Shown piece by piece: positions 14,886 to 25,667 of a DNA stretch of 64,000 nt. Both the position numbers and the translations under genes were made by a program. The first letter of the stretch is position 1, and each line of letters opens with the position of its first letter. This DNA is from CAWJFP01 sp963842155 (GTDB lineage Bacteria; Pseudomonadota; Alphaproteobacteria; JACZXZ01), in assembly GCA_963842155.1 (NCBI GenBank), contig CAWJFP010000008.1:1-64000 (forward strand), written 5' to 3'. The notes below the pieces were generated by a model that saw nothing but the letters and a program-made list of their open reading frames with translations, was not told the origin of the DNA and did not search any database.

Positions 14886-16382
14886 ATGGCTGACGACAAC
14901 AAGGTCGAGGTCACTCTCGACGCGAAGATCGACGACTTTCTGGCGGGGCTCGCCGCCGCCAGCGCCGCGATGGACGGCGCCTCGAGCTCGATCCGCGCCT
15001 CGCTGGCCAGCCTTGCCTCCCCGCAACTCGATGGCGGCGTGCTGGCAGGCGAGAGCCAGGCTCTCGCCAAGGAGCTGGAAAAGGACGCGGCCGACGAGCA
15101 GAGGATCGCCCGGCTGCGCGTCGAGACGGAGCGCGAGGCCTCGCGCCTCATGCTCGATACGCGCAAGGAGCAATATGAGGAGGAGCTTCGCGCGGGCGCG
15201 ATCAGCGTCGACCAATATCAGGCGCTCATGCAGAAGGCGCTGCAGGACGAGCTCTATGCGCAGCTTGCCGCGATCGATGCCGAGCATGCCAACGACCTGC
15301 AGGGCTCGGTGGGCCACCAGGATGCGCTCGACCAGCGCAGCCTCGCCAATCTGCGCTACACGCAGCAGATCGAGCAGCTCGCCGAGCAATCGGCCGAGAA
15401 GCAGAAGGAGATCGAGCAGAAGCTTTCGAGCGACATCCAGGCGGCGTTCGAGCCGATCGACAATTACTGGACCACCGTCCTCGACCAGATGCTCGACCGC
15501 TCGAAAAACTCGGCGCAAGAGATCGAGCGCGCCTTCGACCGCATGGTCATCTCCTATATCGAGGACATCGCCAAGATGCTTGCCCGGTGGCTCGCCTTCC
15601 AGGCGGCCACGGCGGTGGGTTGGGGCAAGATCGCCGGCGCGATCGGCAATCCCTTCAGCGCGGGTGCCTCCGGGCTTGGCGGCCTCTTCGCCGCGCTCTT
15701 CGGCGGCGGGCGATCGAGCGGCAGCCTCGGCAGCGGCGATGCGATAGGCGACCTGCTCAATATGGGCTCGCTCATCCCCGGCGCGATGGGCGGTGCCACC
15801 AGCGCCGCCTCGACGGCCGCACTCTCCTTGAACACGACCGCGCTCACCACCATGACGCCGGCCCTGACCGCCATGGCGCCGGCGTTGACGGCGCTCTCGC
15901 CCGCGATTGCGACGCTCGAGGCCGGGCTCGCGACGCTTCAGGCCACCTTCACCGCGCTCGACGCCGATATTCTCGCCCTCACCGTCGCTATCGAGGCCAA
16001 CACGGCCGCGCAGGGCGCCGCGGGCGGCGCTTCCGGGATCGGCGACGGCGCGGGGCTCTTGAGCGACCTTATCCCGAGCTTCGATGTCGGCTCCTGGCAT
16101 GTGCCGCATGACACGTTGGCCATGGTTCATTCGGGCGAGCTGATCGCGCCGGCGGGCAGCCATGCCGAGGCCGCGCGCGCGGCCTTGTCGGGACGCGGCG
16201 CGTCGCGCATGCCTGGCGGGATATCGTCGATGGGCGCCGGCGACAGCCATGGCGGTCATGTCTTCAACGTCTCGCCGACAATCCATGTCCATCCGGCGCC
16301 CGGGCAGAACCTGCGACCCGAGGATATCGCCGGCGCGATCTCGGGCGAAATGCGACGCTTCTCGAAGTTCCTGAGGCCGTGA
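14886..16382 (+). CDS. Tail tape measure protein, short
   Basis: The 498-residue protein follows the chaperone genes. It has a long coiled-coil N-terminal half (residues 1-200, rich in Ala/Glu/Gln), hydrophobic Ala/Gly/Leu stretches around 230-350, and a C-terminal VHSGELIAPAGSHAEAARAA plus HVFNVSPTIHVHPAPG segment typical of tape measure ends. By the usual rule that tail length scales with this protein, the tail would be short, in the range of gene-transfer-agent-like particles. Confidence 0.75.
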   Translation: MADDNKVEVTLDAKIDDFLAGLAAASAAMDGASSSIRASLASLASPQLDGGVLAGESQALAKELEKDAADEQRIARLRVETEREASRLMLDTRKEQYEEELRAGAISVDQYQALMQKALQDELYAQLAAIDAEHANDLQGSVGHQDALDQRSLANLRYTQQIEQLAEQSAEKQKEIEQKLSSDIQAAFEPIDNYWTTVLDQMLDRSKNSAQEIERAFDRMVISYIEDIAKMLARWLAFQAATAVGWGKIAGAIGNPFSAGASGLGGLFAALFGGGRSSGSLGSGDAIGDLLNMGSLIPGAMGGATSAASTAALSLNTTALTTMTPALTAMAPALTALSPAIATLEAGLATLQATFTALDADILALTVAIEANTAAQGAAGGASGIGDGAGLLSDLIPSFDVGSWHVPHDTLAMVHSGELIAPAGSHAEAARAALSGRGASRMPGGISSMGAGDSHGGHVFNVSPTIHVHPAPGQNLRPEDIAGAISGEMRRFSKFLRP

Positions 16383-16386
16383 CGCC

Positions 16387-16998
16387 GTGGCCTATCCCGT
16401 CTTTCCGACCTTGCCGGGCCTCGCCTACAGCGTGAAGCGCACGCCGACCTGGCGCACGCGCATCCAGGAATTGGTCTCCGGCAAGGAGGTGCGCGTCCCG
16501 GACTTCGTCTTTCCGCGCTACCTCTACGAGCTCACCTTCGACTTCCTCCGCGAAAGCTCGTTCCAGGGCGCGTCCTACAGCGAACAAGACACCCTCCTCG
16601 GTTTCTTCAACACGGCGTCGGGCGCCGCGGGGACGATCGCCTTCAGCGATCCGGACGACAATTCGGTCACGGGACAGAATTTCGGCACCGGCGACGGCTC
16701 GACGACGGCCTTCCAGCTCGTGCGTTCCTATGGCGGCTTTTCCGAGCCGGTGCAGACGCTCAACGGCAATCCGAGCGTCTACGTCAACGGCACGCTGCAG
16801 ACCCTCGGCACGAATTACACGCTGGGCTCGACCGGCATCGTCACCTTTGCCTCGGCGCCCTCGAGCGGCGCCGCGTTGACCTGGACGGGCTCCTACTATT
16901 GGGCGGCGCGCTTCAACGACGACAAGCTCGACTTTGAGAAATTCATGAACGCGCTTTGGGAACTCAAATCCCTCAAGCTCTACTCGGTTAAGTTCTGA
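16387..16998 (+). CDS. DUF2460 tail protein (GTA gp12-like)
   Basis: The 203-residue product starts at GTG. It has the family's opening (FPTLPGLAYSVKRTPTWRTR), the FPRYLYELTFDFLRES strand, and the closing FNDDKLDFEKFMNALWE and LKLYSVKF. Inserted in the middle (residues about 98-172, bases 16678-16902) is a beta module FGTGDGSTTAFQLVR to GAALTWTGSYYW that recurs in the J-like protein. It is a distal tail component in GTA-like tails. The stop overlaps the next start. Confidence 0.85.
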   Translation: MAYPVFPTLPGLAYSVKRTPTWRTRIQELVSGKEVRVPDFVFPRYLYELTFDFLRESSFQGASYSEQDTLLGFFNTASGAAGTIAFSDPDDNSVTGQNFGTGDGSTTAFQLVRSYGGFSEPVQTLNGNPSVYVNGTLQTLGTNYTLGSTGIVTFASAPSSGAALTWTGSYYWAARFNDDKLDFEKFMNALWELKSLKLYSVKF

Positions 16999-17939
16999 TG
17001 AAGCCGAACCCGACCGCGCTCGTGAACCTGCTCGCGAGCGGCGTCTTCGTAATGGCCGATCTCTACACCTTCGATCTCGTGGTCGGCTCGGAATTCTCGA
17101 GCCCAACCCTGCTCTATTACACGACGGCCGACCTGCCGGTGGGCTGGAACGGGAGCTATACGGCGCCCGCCGGCGGCAACGTCTTCGCCTCGGGCGGCCC
17201 GCGCTTCGTCCGCAACAAGGCGCGCGCGAAGGCGCATTGGAAGACCGGAATCGAGGTCGGCACGCTCGATTTCGACGTCTTCCCGCAGCCCGGCATCGAC
17301 ATGGTGATGGGGCGCTATTTCCTCGACGCCATCCGGGCAGGGATCTTCGACGGCGCGACGCTCTCGCTCGACCGCGCTTTCTTCCCCTCCTGGCCGCAGC
17401 CGCCGAACCTCGCCGCGCCACTCGTGCCGACGGGCGTCGCCAATATTTTCTTCGGGCGTGTCGTCGAGGTGACGGCGACCCGCACCGGCGCCACCTTCTC
17501 GATCAACGACCCGCGCGAGCTGCTGAATATCAAGATGCCGCGGCGGCTTTATCAGCCCGGTTGCGTCCATACGCTCTACGACACGGGCTGCACGGTCGTG
17601 AAGTCCAGCTACACCGTGACCGGCACTGTGACGGGCATCGTCAACGCGGGCGATCTCTATACCAGCGTGACGAGCGAGCCAGACGGCTATTTCGCGCTCG
17701 GCGCCCTCGTCTTCACCAGCGGGATCAATCAGGGCCTCGCCCGCACGGTCAAGGTCTCGTTCGAGGCGAACGGCGAGGTGCAACTGCTCTCGCCCTTCCC
17801 GAACGCGCCTGCGCCGGGCGATGCCTTCACGATGTACCCCGGCTGCGACAAGACGATACTGACCTGCTCGACCAAGTTCGACAATCTGGCAAATCTTCTC
17901 GCGACGCCCTTCATGCCGACGCCTGAAACCGCCATATGA
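16998..17939 (+). CDS. DUF2163/BR0599 baseplate hub protein (GTA gp13-like)
   Basis: The 313-residue product has the family layout: an N-terminal LVNLLASGVFVMADLYTFDL, a repeated beta core, NIKMPRRLYQPGCVHTLYDTG with conserved cysteines, and the C-terminal PGCDKTILTCSTKFDNLANL segment. In GTA-like tails this protein forms the hub next to the peptidase. It sits in its standard place between DUF2460 and the NlpC/P60 gene. Confidence 0.85.
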   Translation: MKPNPTALVNLLASGVFVMADLYTFDLVVGSEFSSPTLLYYTTADLPVGWNGSYTAPAGGNVFASGGPRFVRNKARAKAHWKTGIEVGTLDFDVFPQPGIDMVMGRYFLDAIRAGIFDGATLSLDRAFFPSWPQPPNLAAPLVPTGVANIFFGRVVEVTATRTGATFSINDPRELLNIKMPRRLYQPGCVHTLYDTGCTVVKSSYTVTGTVTGIVNAGDLYTSVTSEPDGYFALGALVFTSGINQGLARTVKVSFEANGEVQLLSPFPNAPAPGDAFTMYPGCDKTILTCSTKFDNLANLLATPFMPTPETAI

Positions 17940-17949
17940 CGACGGCGAT

Positions 17950-18387
17950 ATGAGCAAGCTCGAAGCGCGCCAGCGCGCCGCGGTGATCGCCGAGGCTGCC
18001 ACTTGGCTCAAGACGCCCTACCACCATATGGGCCGGCTCAAGGGGAAGGGCGTCGATTGCGCCATGATCCTGGCCGAGGTCTATCACGCCGTGCTGCCCG
18101 AGCGCGTGCCGGCCCTCATGGTCGAGAGCTACCCGATGGATTGGGCCATGCACCGCTCGGCCGAGCGCTATCTCTCCTACGTGACGCGCTACGCGCGGGA
18201 AATCCCGGCGCCTCCGGCGCCGGGCGACGTGGTGCTTTATCGCTGGGGTCGCTGCCTCGCCCATGGAGCCATCGTGGTCGCCTGGCCCAAGGTGATCCAC
18301 GCCATGGTGCGCGACGGCGTGACCTATGCCGAGGGCGACAAGGGCCGGCTCGCCGGGCGCGAGATGCATTTCTATACCCTCTGGTGA
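17950..18387 (+). CDS. NlpC/P60 tail-tip peptidase (GTA gp14-like)
   Basis: The 145-residue protein has the catalytic cysteine in KGKGVDCAMILAEVY (about Cys38) and the histidine in RCLAHGAIVVAWPKVIHA. APPAPGDVVLYRWG, the family's usual P-G-D-(V/L)-x-x-(F/Y) strand, lies between them. It is the cell-wall peptidase at the tail tip that helps DNA entry, and it follows DUF2163 in the conserved order. Confidence 0.85.
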   Translation: MSKLEARQRAAVIAEAATWLKTPYHHMGRLKGKGVDCAMILAEVYHAVLPERVPALMVESYPMDWAMHRSAERYLSYVTRYAREIPAPPAPGDVVLYRWGRCLAHGAIVVAWPKVIHAMVRDGVTYAEGDKGRLAGREMHFYTLW

Positions 18388-18405
18388 GTAGTGGACTGGT
18401 GACCG

Positions 18406-21400
18406 ATGGGCATTCTCGGCGGCGGCAAGGGCGCCAACAAGCAGCAGCCGGCCGACACGTCGCTGCGCTTCAACACGGCGAATCAGGGCAAGCCGATCCC
18501 GCTCGTCTATGGCGTGAACCGGATCTCGGGGAACGTCTTCTGGTATGGCGACTTCGCGGCCTATTTCAACTCCGACAGCAGCGGCGGCGGCAAGGGCGGC
18601 CTCGGAGGGGGCAAGGGCGGCGGCAGCGGCTATTACACCTACTCGGCCAGCTTCATGATCGGCCTCTGCGAGGGGCCGATCACGGGCGTCCTCACGGTCT
18701 GGGAGGACAAGAACGTCATCAGCCAGACCGCGACCGTGTCGGAGACGGTGGCCTATACGCGGCTCCGAGACCGACACGGTGCCCGGCAGCCCCTATGGCG
18801 TGACGCCGGGCTCGTCGCTGTCGGGCGTCACCATCACCTCGATCACCTCGATCTTCGACAACACGGCCGACCAGGCGGTGAGCCTGATACCCTGGGCGGC
18901 GGTCTCAATCCGCTCGACGAATATCTGCCGCCGAACCTGTGGCCCGCCGGCCCGAACCAATGCTGGTCCTACCTCGGGCTGCTGCTATTTCTCGGCCGAC
19001 CTCGCGGCCATTCGGTCACGATCACCTATTCCGGCACGCAGGTCGTCCAGGTGCCCGGCGAGCGCGACGTCATTCTTCTACGGCACGCTGACGCAGACGG
19101 CCTGGTCGCATCTCGAGACCTACTACCCCTCGGAGGCGCTCAACTATCGCGGCCTCGCCTATGGCTTCTCGGCCAATTTCGGGCTCGGGCAATCGACCGA
19201 GCTGCCGCAGTTCTCCTACGAGGTGGCCGGGCTCTGCGCCAACACGGTGCCGATCTCGGGCAACGAGACGACGACCATGACGGAGCAGGTGCCCGACGGC
19301 GCGACCTTGCAGGTGGTGCCGGCCGGCTCCGGCTTCTTCGTGGCCGATGGCGGCGTGGTGCTGACGGCGGGCAACATCTCCCTCACGGCCGTCAGCCTCG
19401 CCGGTTTCACCGGCGACAACGTCTTCATAAGCGACGATCCGTTCCCCGCCGGGCCGACAGAGTATTTCGTGATACCGGCCGGCACGGTGGTGGAGAGCGC
19501 GGACGGCACCATCACCTACACGGAAGGAACCTATTTCTTCTCGCCCGACCTGATCGGCGAGGAAGTCGCGATCACCTTCACTTTCTCCGGCCTCGAATAC
19601 ACGCCCACCTTCCTCGACGCCAACCCGGCCGACGTGGTGACGGATTTCCTCACCAACGAGGAGCATGGCGTCGGGATACCGTCCGCCTGGGTCGGCGCGC
19701 TCGATCGCATACCGCTCCTATTGCGCCGCGCAGGAGCTGCTGGTCTCGCCGGCCTGGACCGACCAGAGCCAGGCGTCCCAGATGATGGACGACCTGATCA
19801 AATACACCAACGCCGAGTGGGTGTTCACGAGCGGCAAGCTCTCCATCGTGCCGCGCGGCGATGTGGCGCTGTCGGCCAACGGCTCGACCTACACGCCGCC
19901 CTCGCCGCTCTACAGCCTCGGCGACGACGACTTCATCTATAAATCCGGCGAGGACCCGGTGAAGCTCGACCGCAAGCGACCGAGCGATCAGTTCAACGTC
20001 GAGACCTTCGAGTTCAACAACCGCTACAACTACTACAACCGGGACATCGTCGAGGCCAAGGACGAGGGCGCGATCGACCTCTTCGGCCTGCGGCCCGACG
20101 ATACCCAGACGACGCATTTCTTCTGCGATCCCCAGATCGCCTCGACGGCCGCGTGGCTCTATCTCTACCGCCAGCAGGTGCGGAACACCTACAGCTTCCG
20201 CCTGGGGTGGAAGTACATCCTGCTCGACCCCATGGATATCGTCGAGATCACCGACGCCAATCTGGGGCTTGTGCAGCAGGCGGTGCGCATCCTCGAGATC
20301 CAGGAGGACGAGGACGGCACGCTGCAAGTGACGGCCGAGGACTATCTCCAGGGCACCGGCACGGCGGCGAAGTACAGCTTCCATCCGACGACGGGCTTCC
20401 AGCCCAACTACAACCAGTCGCCGGGTGCGATGAACCCGCCGCTCATCTTCGAGGCGCCGCTCGCCATCTCGGTGAGCGGGAACCTCGAGGTCTGGCTGGC
20501 GCTCTCGGGCCAAAGCACGAGCTACGGCGGCTGCGACGTTTGGGTATCGTTCGACAACTCCACCTACGCCTATGCCGGCAGGGCGCGGGGAAGCGCGCGG
20601 CAGGGGGTGCTGACATCGGCCCTGCTGGCGAGCCCGACCGCGACCGACGACATGGATATCATCTCCGTCGGCCTCTTGTCGCCCGGCGCCCAGCTGCTCT
20701 CCGGCTCGTCGCTGGACGCGCTGCTGACGAACACCGCTTGCTGGGTCGATGGCGAGATCATCTCCTACACGACCGCGCAGCTGACGGCGGGACCCGGCGA
20801 AGGCTCCGTCACGGCGCAGAGCTTCGGCACGGGTAACGGCGTCACGACCGCCTATCAGCTCGTCTCCGCGCCGAGCCAGCCGATATCGGCCACCGCCGGC
20901 GCGCCCGCGATCTATAAATCGGACTGGCAAGGCAACCAGCTCCAATACTCGACAGCCCGCTCGAACCTGCTGAAATATTCGCAGAGCTTCGGCAGCTCGC
21001 CGTGGAGCGGTTCCCACATAGCGGCGACGAGCTGGAGCGGCGGCAGCGCGCCGGACGGCACGGCGACGGCGGAAGTCCTGACGCCGAATGCAACAAGCGT
21101 CGCGCTCAAGGGTGCGCCGGTGACGATCGCCAACGATTCGTCGAGCTATCTGTTCTCGGCCTTCGTGAACTCGGCATCGGTTTCTGCGGCCGTCAGAATA
21201 CAACACCAGCTCACCGGCGGCACGACGGTCAATGCCTTCGTGAACTTCGACCCCGCCACGGGGACCATCATCTCGACCGGTAGCGTCACGGCTTCGGGCG
21301 TCGTCTCCTATCCGAACGGCTGGTATCTCATTTGGGGTGTCTGCGCCAATAATTCCTCCGGCAACACGACGGCGACCTTCGGCCTCATGCCGGACGAAAG

Positions 21401-23045
21401 CGGCTCGACCGAGCACTCGGCCGTCCTCTGGGGCGCACAGTTCACCAACATAACGGCCCAAGGCCTGCCGGCCACCGGTCCGACCAGCTACATCAAGACG
21501 ACTGCTGCCGCCGTCACGGTCACCGACTACACCATCACCGCCTCTGGCGTCGTCGCCTTCGCGAACGCACCGGCGCAGAATGCCGCCTTGACCTGGACGG
21601 GCAGCTATGAGGCGGCGGCGCTCAACCCCGGCGTGGTGCCGGACAACTACTACGCCCTCAGCGGTCTCCAGCGCGGGCAGTACGGCACCACGAACGGCGC
21701 GCACGCCGTCGGGGCAGCGTTCGCGCGGCTCGACAAGACGATCTTCCCGCTGCCGTTCCCGCCGGCCTATATCGGTGCGCCGGTCTGGCTCAAGCTCCTG
21801 CCCTATAACCAATATGGCGGCGGCCAGCCCGACCTGGCGTCGGTGCAGCCCTATAGCTTCAAGATCAGCGGCACCGGCTGGCTCACGCCGCTGGCCAACG
21901 TGATCAACCTGGCGGCGTCGGCGGGCACCAACGGGACGCCGGTGATCAGCTGGAGCCCCGTCACCGATCCGCTCCGCGTCGTCGATTACGAGGTGCGCTT
22001 TGGCGCCTCCTGGCAGACCGGCCAGGTGATGGGGCGTACGCCCAATACGAATTGGGGATGCCACTCCGACGGCACCTTCTGGGTCGCGGCCCATTCGCGC
22101 TCGCCCCAGGGCGTCGATGTCTATAGCGCCGTGCCGGCGAGCGTCCTCATGGCCTATCCGACCGTCCCGGCGGTCGAGCTCTGGAGCGAGACGGAAGAGA
22201 CGGGCACGATCGCCGGCGTCTCCACCACCCTGCCGAGCGTATGGCCTTGGACGCTGGGCGGCAGCGCGATCGTCAACAAGGCGGCAGGCGCCTACGATCT
22301 CGAGCTCGACCTGGGCGCCGCGGCCGGAGTCAGCATCCTCGCTGTCGCCAATGTCCTGACGGACGCCGACATCCTCTGGGGCTCGACCCTCGGCGCCACG
22401 CTGGGCAGCGTGAGCGGGACCTACGGGGTATTCCAGAACTTCAATTCCGCCAGCCTGGGCATCGTGTCCGGCAGCACGCTGCTCTTCGTGCCGCACCTCA
22501 CCATCGAAGCGGTATCGATTTACGACAACGTGCTGACCTGCCCATCCTTCCTCGGCTGGGCGGATGTCTTCGGTAACGCCATCGGGAGCTGCGTCTCGGC
22601 GATCCTCCAGGTGGCGATCGCGGCGAGCGGCGGCGCGCCAGCTTGGCAGCCCTGGTCGCCCGGCAAGACCTATTACAACGCCGCTTGGGGCGCGACCTAT
22701 CCGCAGCTGCAGCTCGTCCTCACGACGACGAGCCAGCAGGTGCGATGTGTCGTAACCCATTTCCAGCTCGACGCCTATGCGATCGATTACAGCCAGTCCG
22801 TCCACGCGTTGTCGATCCCGGCCGGCGGCGCGGACATCGTGTTCCCCTTCGGCTTCAGCGGCGGCCCGGCCTCGACCTACGGCGCAATATCGACGCTGCC
22901 CTTCATCTCCGTGACGATCGACAACGCGCAGTCGGGCGACACGGTCGCCATCACGAGCGCGAGCCTTTCCGGCTTCTACGTGCAAGTGCTCAACGGCGGC
23001 GTCGGCGTGGCGCGCACGATCGATTGGACGGCCACCGGCTATTGA
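18406..23045 (+). pseudogene. J-like host-specificity/tail-tip protein with several frame breaks
   Basis: The first 115 codons (IPLVYGVNRISGNVFWYGDF, then YSASFMIGLCEGPITGVLTVW) are those of tip-attachment protein J. The coherent reading then jumps: near 18755 into a second frame (SETDTVPGSPYGVTPGSS), near 18890 and 19075 between frames one and two, and near 19705 into a third frame that stays open to 23045. The last part has the J core (TNAEWVFTSGKLSIVPRGDV, DQFNVETFEFNNRYN), a fibronectin-like region, and a variable end. Repaired, it would be about 1,540 residues. At least three and probably five indels are needed within about 1 kb, followed by 3.3 kb without one. Confidence 0.75.
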
Positions 23046-23057
23046 TCAGGAGTTTCC

Positions 23058-24051
23058 ATGTCGCAGAACTCGCTTGTGCTGCCCACCACCGGCACGCTGT
23101 CCGGCCTGCAGCTCGTCACCGACGCCAACAACGCGCTCGACAGCCTGAACACCAAATTCTCCGGGGCGAGCGCGCCCTCGGGGGCCGAGACCGGCCAGGA
23201 CTGGTTGAATACGACCAATTCGCCGGTAGCAGCTCGGGCTCGTATGACGGCGCGAACTGGGTCATCGACAACCTGCTCGACGGTACCAATCACGTCATGC
23301 GGCCTCAGTTCGTGCCCTTCTATAAGACCGCCGCGAAGTCGGCGAATTATACGGTCGCCGCGACGATCACGGCTCGATCCTCACCGTCACCGGCACGACT
23401 ACCATTACCTTGCCGGCGCCATCGGGTCTCTGGAGCGGTTTCACCATCACCATCGTGAACCTTGACGTCACGGGCGGCACGACGCCGCTCATAACGACGG
23501 TCGCGGCCTCGGCCGGCATCTACTTGCCTTCGGCCAATGCGAGCGTCTCGAGCCTGGCGCTGCCCAATACCGGCAATCAGGCGACCTTCGTGACCAACGG
23601 CACCAATTGGTTAGCGCTCGGCGCCAATCTCCAGGTGGCGTTCTCCGTCGCCATCACCGGCTCCCAGACGCTCGCCACCGCGACCGCCGCGAAGATCCAG
23701 CTCAACAGCAAGAACAAGGATGTCGGCGGCTATATGGATGCGACGACGAATTATCGCTACACGCCGCTGGTGCCGGGGCTCTATCTCTTCTCGGGCTTCG
23801 TCGGGCTGGTGAGCGAGGTCAGCGCCACGGCCTATCAGATGTACATCTACAAGAATGGCGCGAGCTATGTCGCGCAGGCGACCGGCATCTCCTCGGGCAC
23901 CGGCGCGCAGGGCGAGGGCTGCTCCGGCATCTCCTACATGAACGGCTCGAGCGACTATGTCGAGCTCTGGGCGCTGCAAAGCTCGGGCGGCAACGTCAAC
24001 GTCGGCAATACGAACCAGGTGACCCAGCTCTCGGGCTTTCGCATCGCATGA
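23058..24051 (+). pseudogene. Tail fibre/short collar protein with two frame breaks
   Basis: The start is clear (SQNSLVLPTTGTLSGLQLVT and SGAETGQDWLNTTN). A one-base jump near 23220-23245 leads to YDGANWVIDNLLDGTNHVMR. Another near 23365 leads to ITLPAPSGLWSGFTITIVN and on to the stop at 24051. The repaired protein of about 330 residues has a trimerising-fibre start and a C1q-like beta end (ATTNYRYTPLVPGLYLFSGF, SSDYVELWALQSSGG). It directly follows the J-like gene and probably contributes to receptor binding. Confidence 0.65.
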
Positions 24052-24398
24052 GCAAGCCGACAAGCGACAGCGCCCTCGGAGAGCATCGTGACGAGCGCAG
24101 GATGAGCGAGCAGCGCAACGAGCAGGGTGGGCGGCGCGCGCGCCTCGTCCTCGACATGCGTATCTCGATCGGCGCGGTGCTTCACGCGCTGCTTCTGCTG
24201 GCCGGCGGCATCTGGGCGCTCTCCGAGATCAAGACCGAGCTCTCGACCGAGATCGCCACGATCAGCGCGCAGATCGCGGCCATCCAGAAGGACCTGGACG
24301 AGTTCAAGAGCGACATGAAGAAAGACGTGGCCGAGCTGCGCGGCGAGATCAACGACAAGCAGGACCGTCTGTTCCCGCGCATTCCCGCGCGCCCTTGA
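24048..24398 (+). CDS. Small membrane-anchored coiled-coil protein, lysis region
   Basis: The 116-residue product overlaps the fibre stop by ATGA. A charged N-terminus is followed by one membrane helix (ISIGAVLHALLLLAGGIWAL), then an amphipathic coiled coil (LSTEIATISAQIAAIQKDLD). This layout is common for holin-like or accessory lysis proteins at the end of tail operons. I cannot assign a family. Confidence 0.6.
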   Translation: MSKPTSDSALGEHRDERRMSEQRNEQGGRRARLVLDMRISIGAVLHALLLLAGGIWALSEIKTELSTEIATISAQIAAIQKDLDEFKSDMKKDVAELRGEINDKQDRLFPRIPARP

Positions 24399-24442
24399 GG
24401 GCGGCGGTCCTTCCGCCGCCACACATATATATAAGGTGCAGC

Positions 24443-24964
24443 ATGGCTATTCCCGGTTACGAGCCGGCTCCGGCGGAGCCGAGCTTCGACTATGCGATGA
24501 GCCAGCTTCTGGCGCTTGAAGGCGGGCTCGAGGCCAATGCGGCGGACCCCGGCGGCGTCACGAAATACGGCATCTCGAAACGCGCCTATCCGGCGCTCGA
24601 TATCGCCGCGCTTACGCTCGAAGATGCGAAGGCCGTCTATTACCGCGATTTCTGGAAGCATTATCATCTCGACGAGATCCAGGCGCCGCAGCTGGCGGCC
24701 AAGATGCTTTCGATCCTGGTCAATCTCGCGCCGCGCGAGGGCGCGCTCATCCTGCAACGCGCGCTGCGGGCTGCGGGCGCGCCCGTCGCGGAAGACGGCA
24801 CGATCGGCGCCCAGACGATCGACGCAGTCAATTTGCGCGCGCCCTTGCCGGCGCTGCTCGCGGCGCTCAGGAGCGAGCAAGCCGCCCTCTATCGCGTCAA
24901 TCTCGCCACCGGAAGGGTGAGCCGGCTGTTCGAAGCCGGCCTGTTGAACCGCGCCTATAAGTGA
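24443..24964 (+). CDS. Endolysin, GH108-type N-acetylmuramidase
   Basis: The 173-residue protein has the catalytic Glu in the family motif (LLALEGGLEANAADPGGVTK, about Glu27), the YGIS turn, AKAVYYRDFWKHYHLDEIQ, and a C-terminal peptidoglycan-binding-like half (DGTIGAQTIDAVN). It cleaves glycan strands to release phage. It is flanked by membrane proteins that can act as holins and by spanin genes. The start at 24443 follows AAGGTG. Confidence 0.8.
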   Translation: MAIPGYEPAPAEPSFDYAMSQLLALEGGLEANAADPGGVTKYGISKRAYPALDIAALTLEDAKAVYYRDFWKHYHLDEIQAPQLAAKMLSILVNLAPREGALILQRALRAAGAPVAEDGTIGAQTIDAVNLRAPLPALLAALRSEQAALYRVNLATGRVSRLFEAGLLNRAYK

Positions 24965-24976
24965 AAGGAACCCGCC

Positions 24977-25411
24977 ATGACGGATACGAGCAACTCCGCG
25001 CCGCAAGCAGCCCCGCTCGCGAGCGCGCCGGCTTCGCAAGCGCCCGCGCCGGCGCAAACGCCGGCGCCGTCGCCCGCGCCGGCCGCGAGCATGCCGAGCA
25101 TCGGCGCGGCGGCGCATCTCGTGGGCGCGGATGCGGCGGGGCTCGCCTCGGCCCTCGGCCAGCTCCTGGGCGCCACCGAGGCCAAGGCCAAGCAGGAGAT
25201 TCACGACCATATCGACGAGGTGCTCGAGGGCTTGGCGACGCTCGAGGCCTCGCTTAAGAGCCATGTCACGAGCAGCACGAGCTCGCTCTCGGGCGTGCTC
25301 GCCGGCAAGGCCAGCCATCTGGTGACCGCCGGGCTCTTCTTCCTGATCGGGGCGGGCGCCGTCGCCAGCGCGGCGGCGCTCTTTCTCGGCCTCAAATCCT
25401 GGCTCGGTTGA
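24977..25411 (+). CDS. Pro/Ala-rich membrane protein, holin-like
   Basis: The 144-residue protein opens with 45 residues of Ala/Pro/Gln repeats. It then has a helical segment (AKAKQEIHDHIDEVLEGLAT) and ends in a single C-terminal membrane helix (VTAGLFFLIGAGAVASAAALF). It starts 12 bases after the endolysin. Tail-anchored topology next to an endolysin suggests a role in lysis timing, but no holin family is certain. Confidence 0.6.
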   Translation: MTDTSNSAPQAAPLASAPASQAPAPAQTPAPSPAPAASMPSIGAAAHLVGADAAGLASALGQLLGATEAKAKQEIHDHIDEVLEGLATLEASLKSHVTSSTSSLSGVLAGKASHLVTAGLFFLIGAGAVASAAALFLGLKSWLG

Positions 25412-25415
25412 TGCC

Positions 25416-25667
25416 ATGAGCTGGCTTGCCCGCCTTTTCAACTCGGCCGACAGGAGCGTGGAAGCGCATCTCGTGCTCTCCTCCATCGGCGTGCTCGCCT
25501 TCATTGCACTGGCGGCCTATGGCGTGGTCTGGCTCGGCCACCAGTTCGATCCCGCCGCCTACGGCCAGGGGCTGGGCCTCGCCTTCGCCGGCTCGGGCGC
25601 CGCCGCCTGGGGCCAAGGCGCGCAACGCCGCGCGGAGAATCGATCCAGCCCGGCCGGAGAAAATTGA
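25416..25667 (+). CDS. Small two-helix membrane protein, holin-like
   Basis: The 83-residue product has two hydrophobic helices (VLSSIGVLAFIALAAYGVVW and GLGLAFAGSGAAAWGQG) separated by a short loop, and a charged C-terminus, the layout of class II holins. It is packed between the tail-anchored protein and Rz and ends where the Rz start begins. It is one of three membrane proteins in this lysis block. Confidence 0.6.
   Translation: MSWLARLFNSADRSVEAHLVLSSIGVLAFIALAAYGVVWLGHQFDPAAYGQGLGLAFAGSGAAAWGQGAQRRAENRSSPAGEN

Noticed and set aside
19650..22985. Very long open frame on the minus strand (about 1,100 codons) opposite the J-like gene
   Set aside because: It is a mirror of the high-GC coding frame on the plus strand; its product is Arg/Gly/Ala/Asp-rich with no domain, while the plus strand gives recognisable tail-tip protein.
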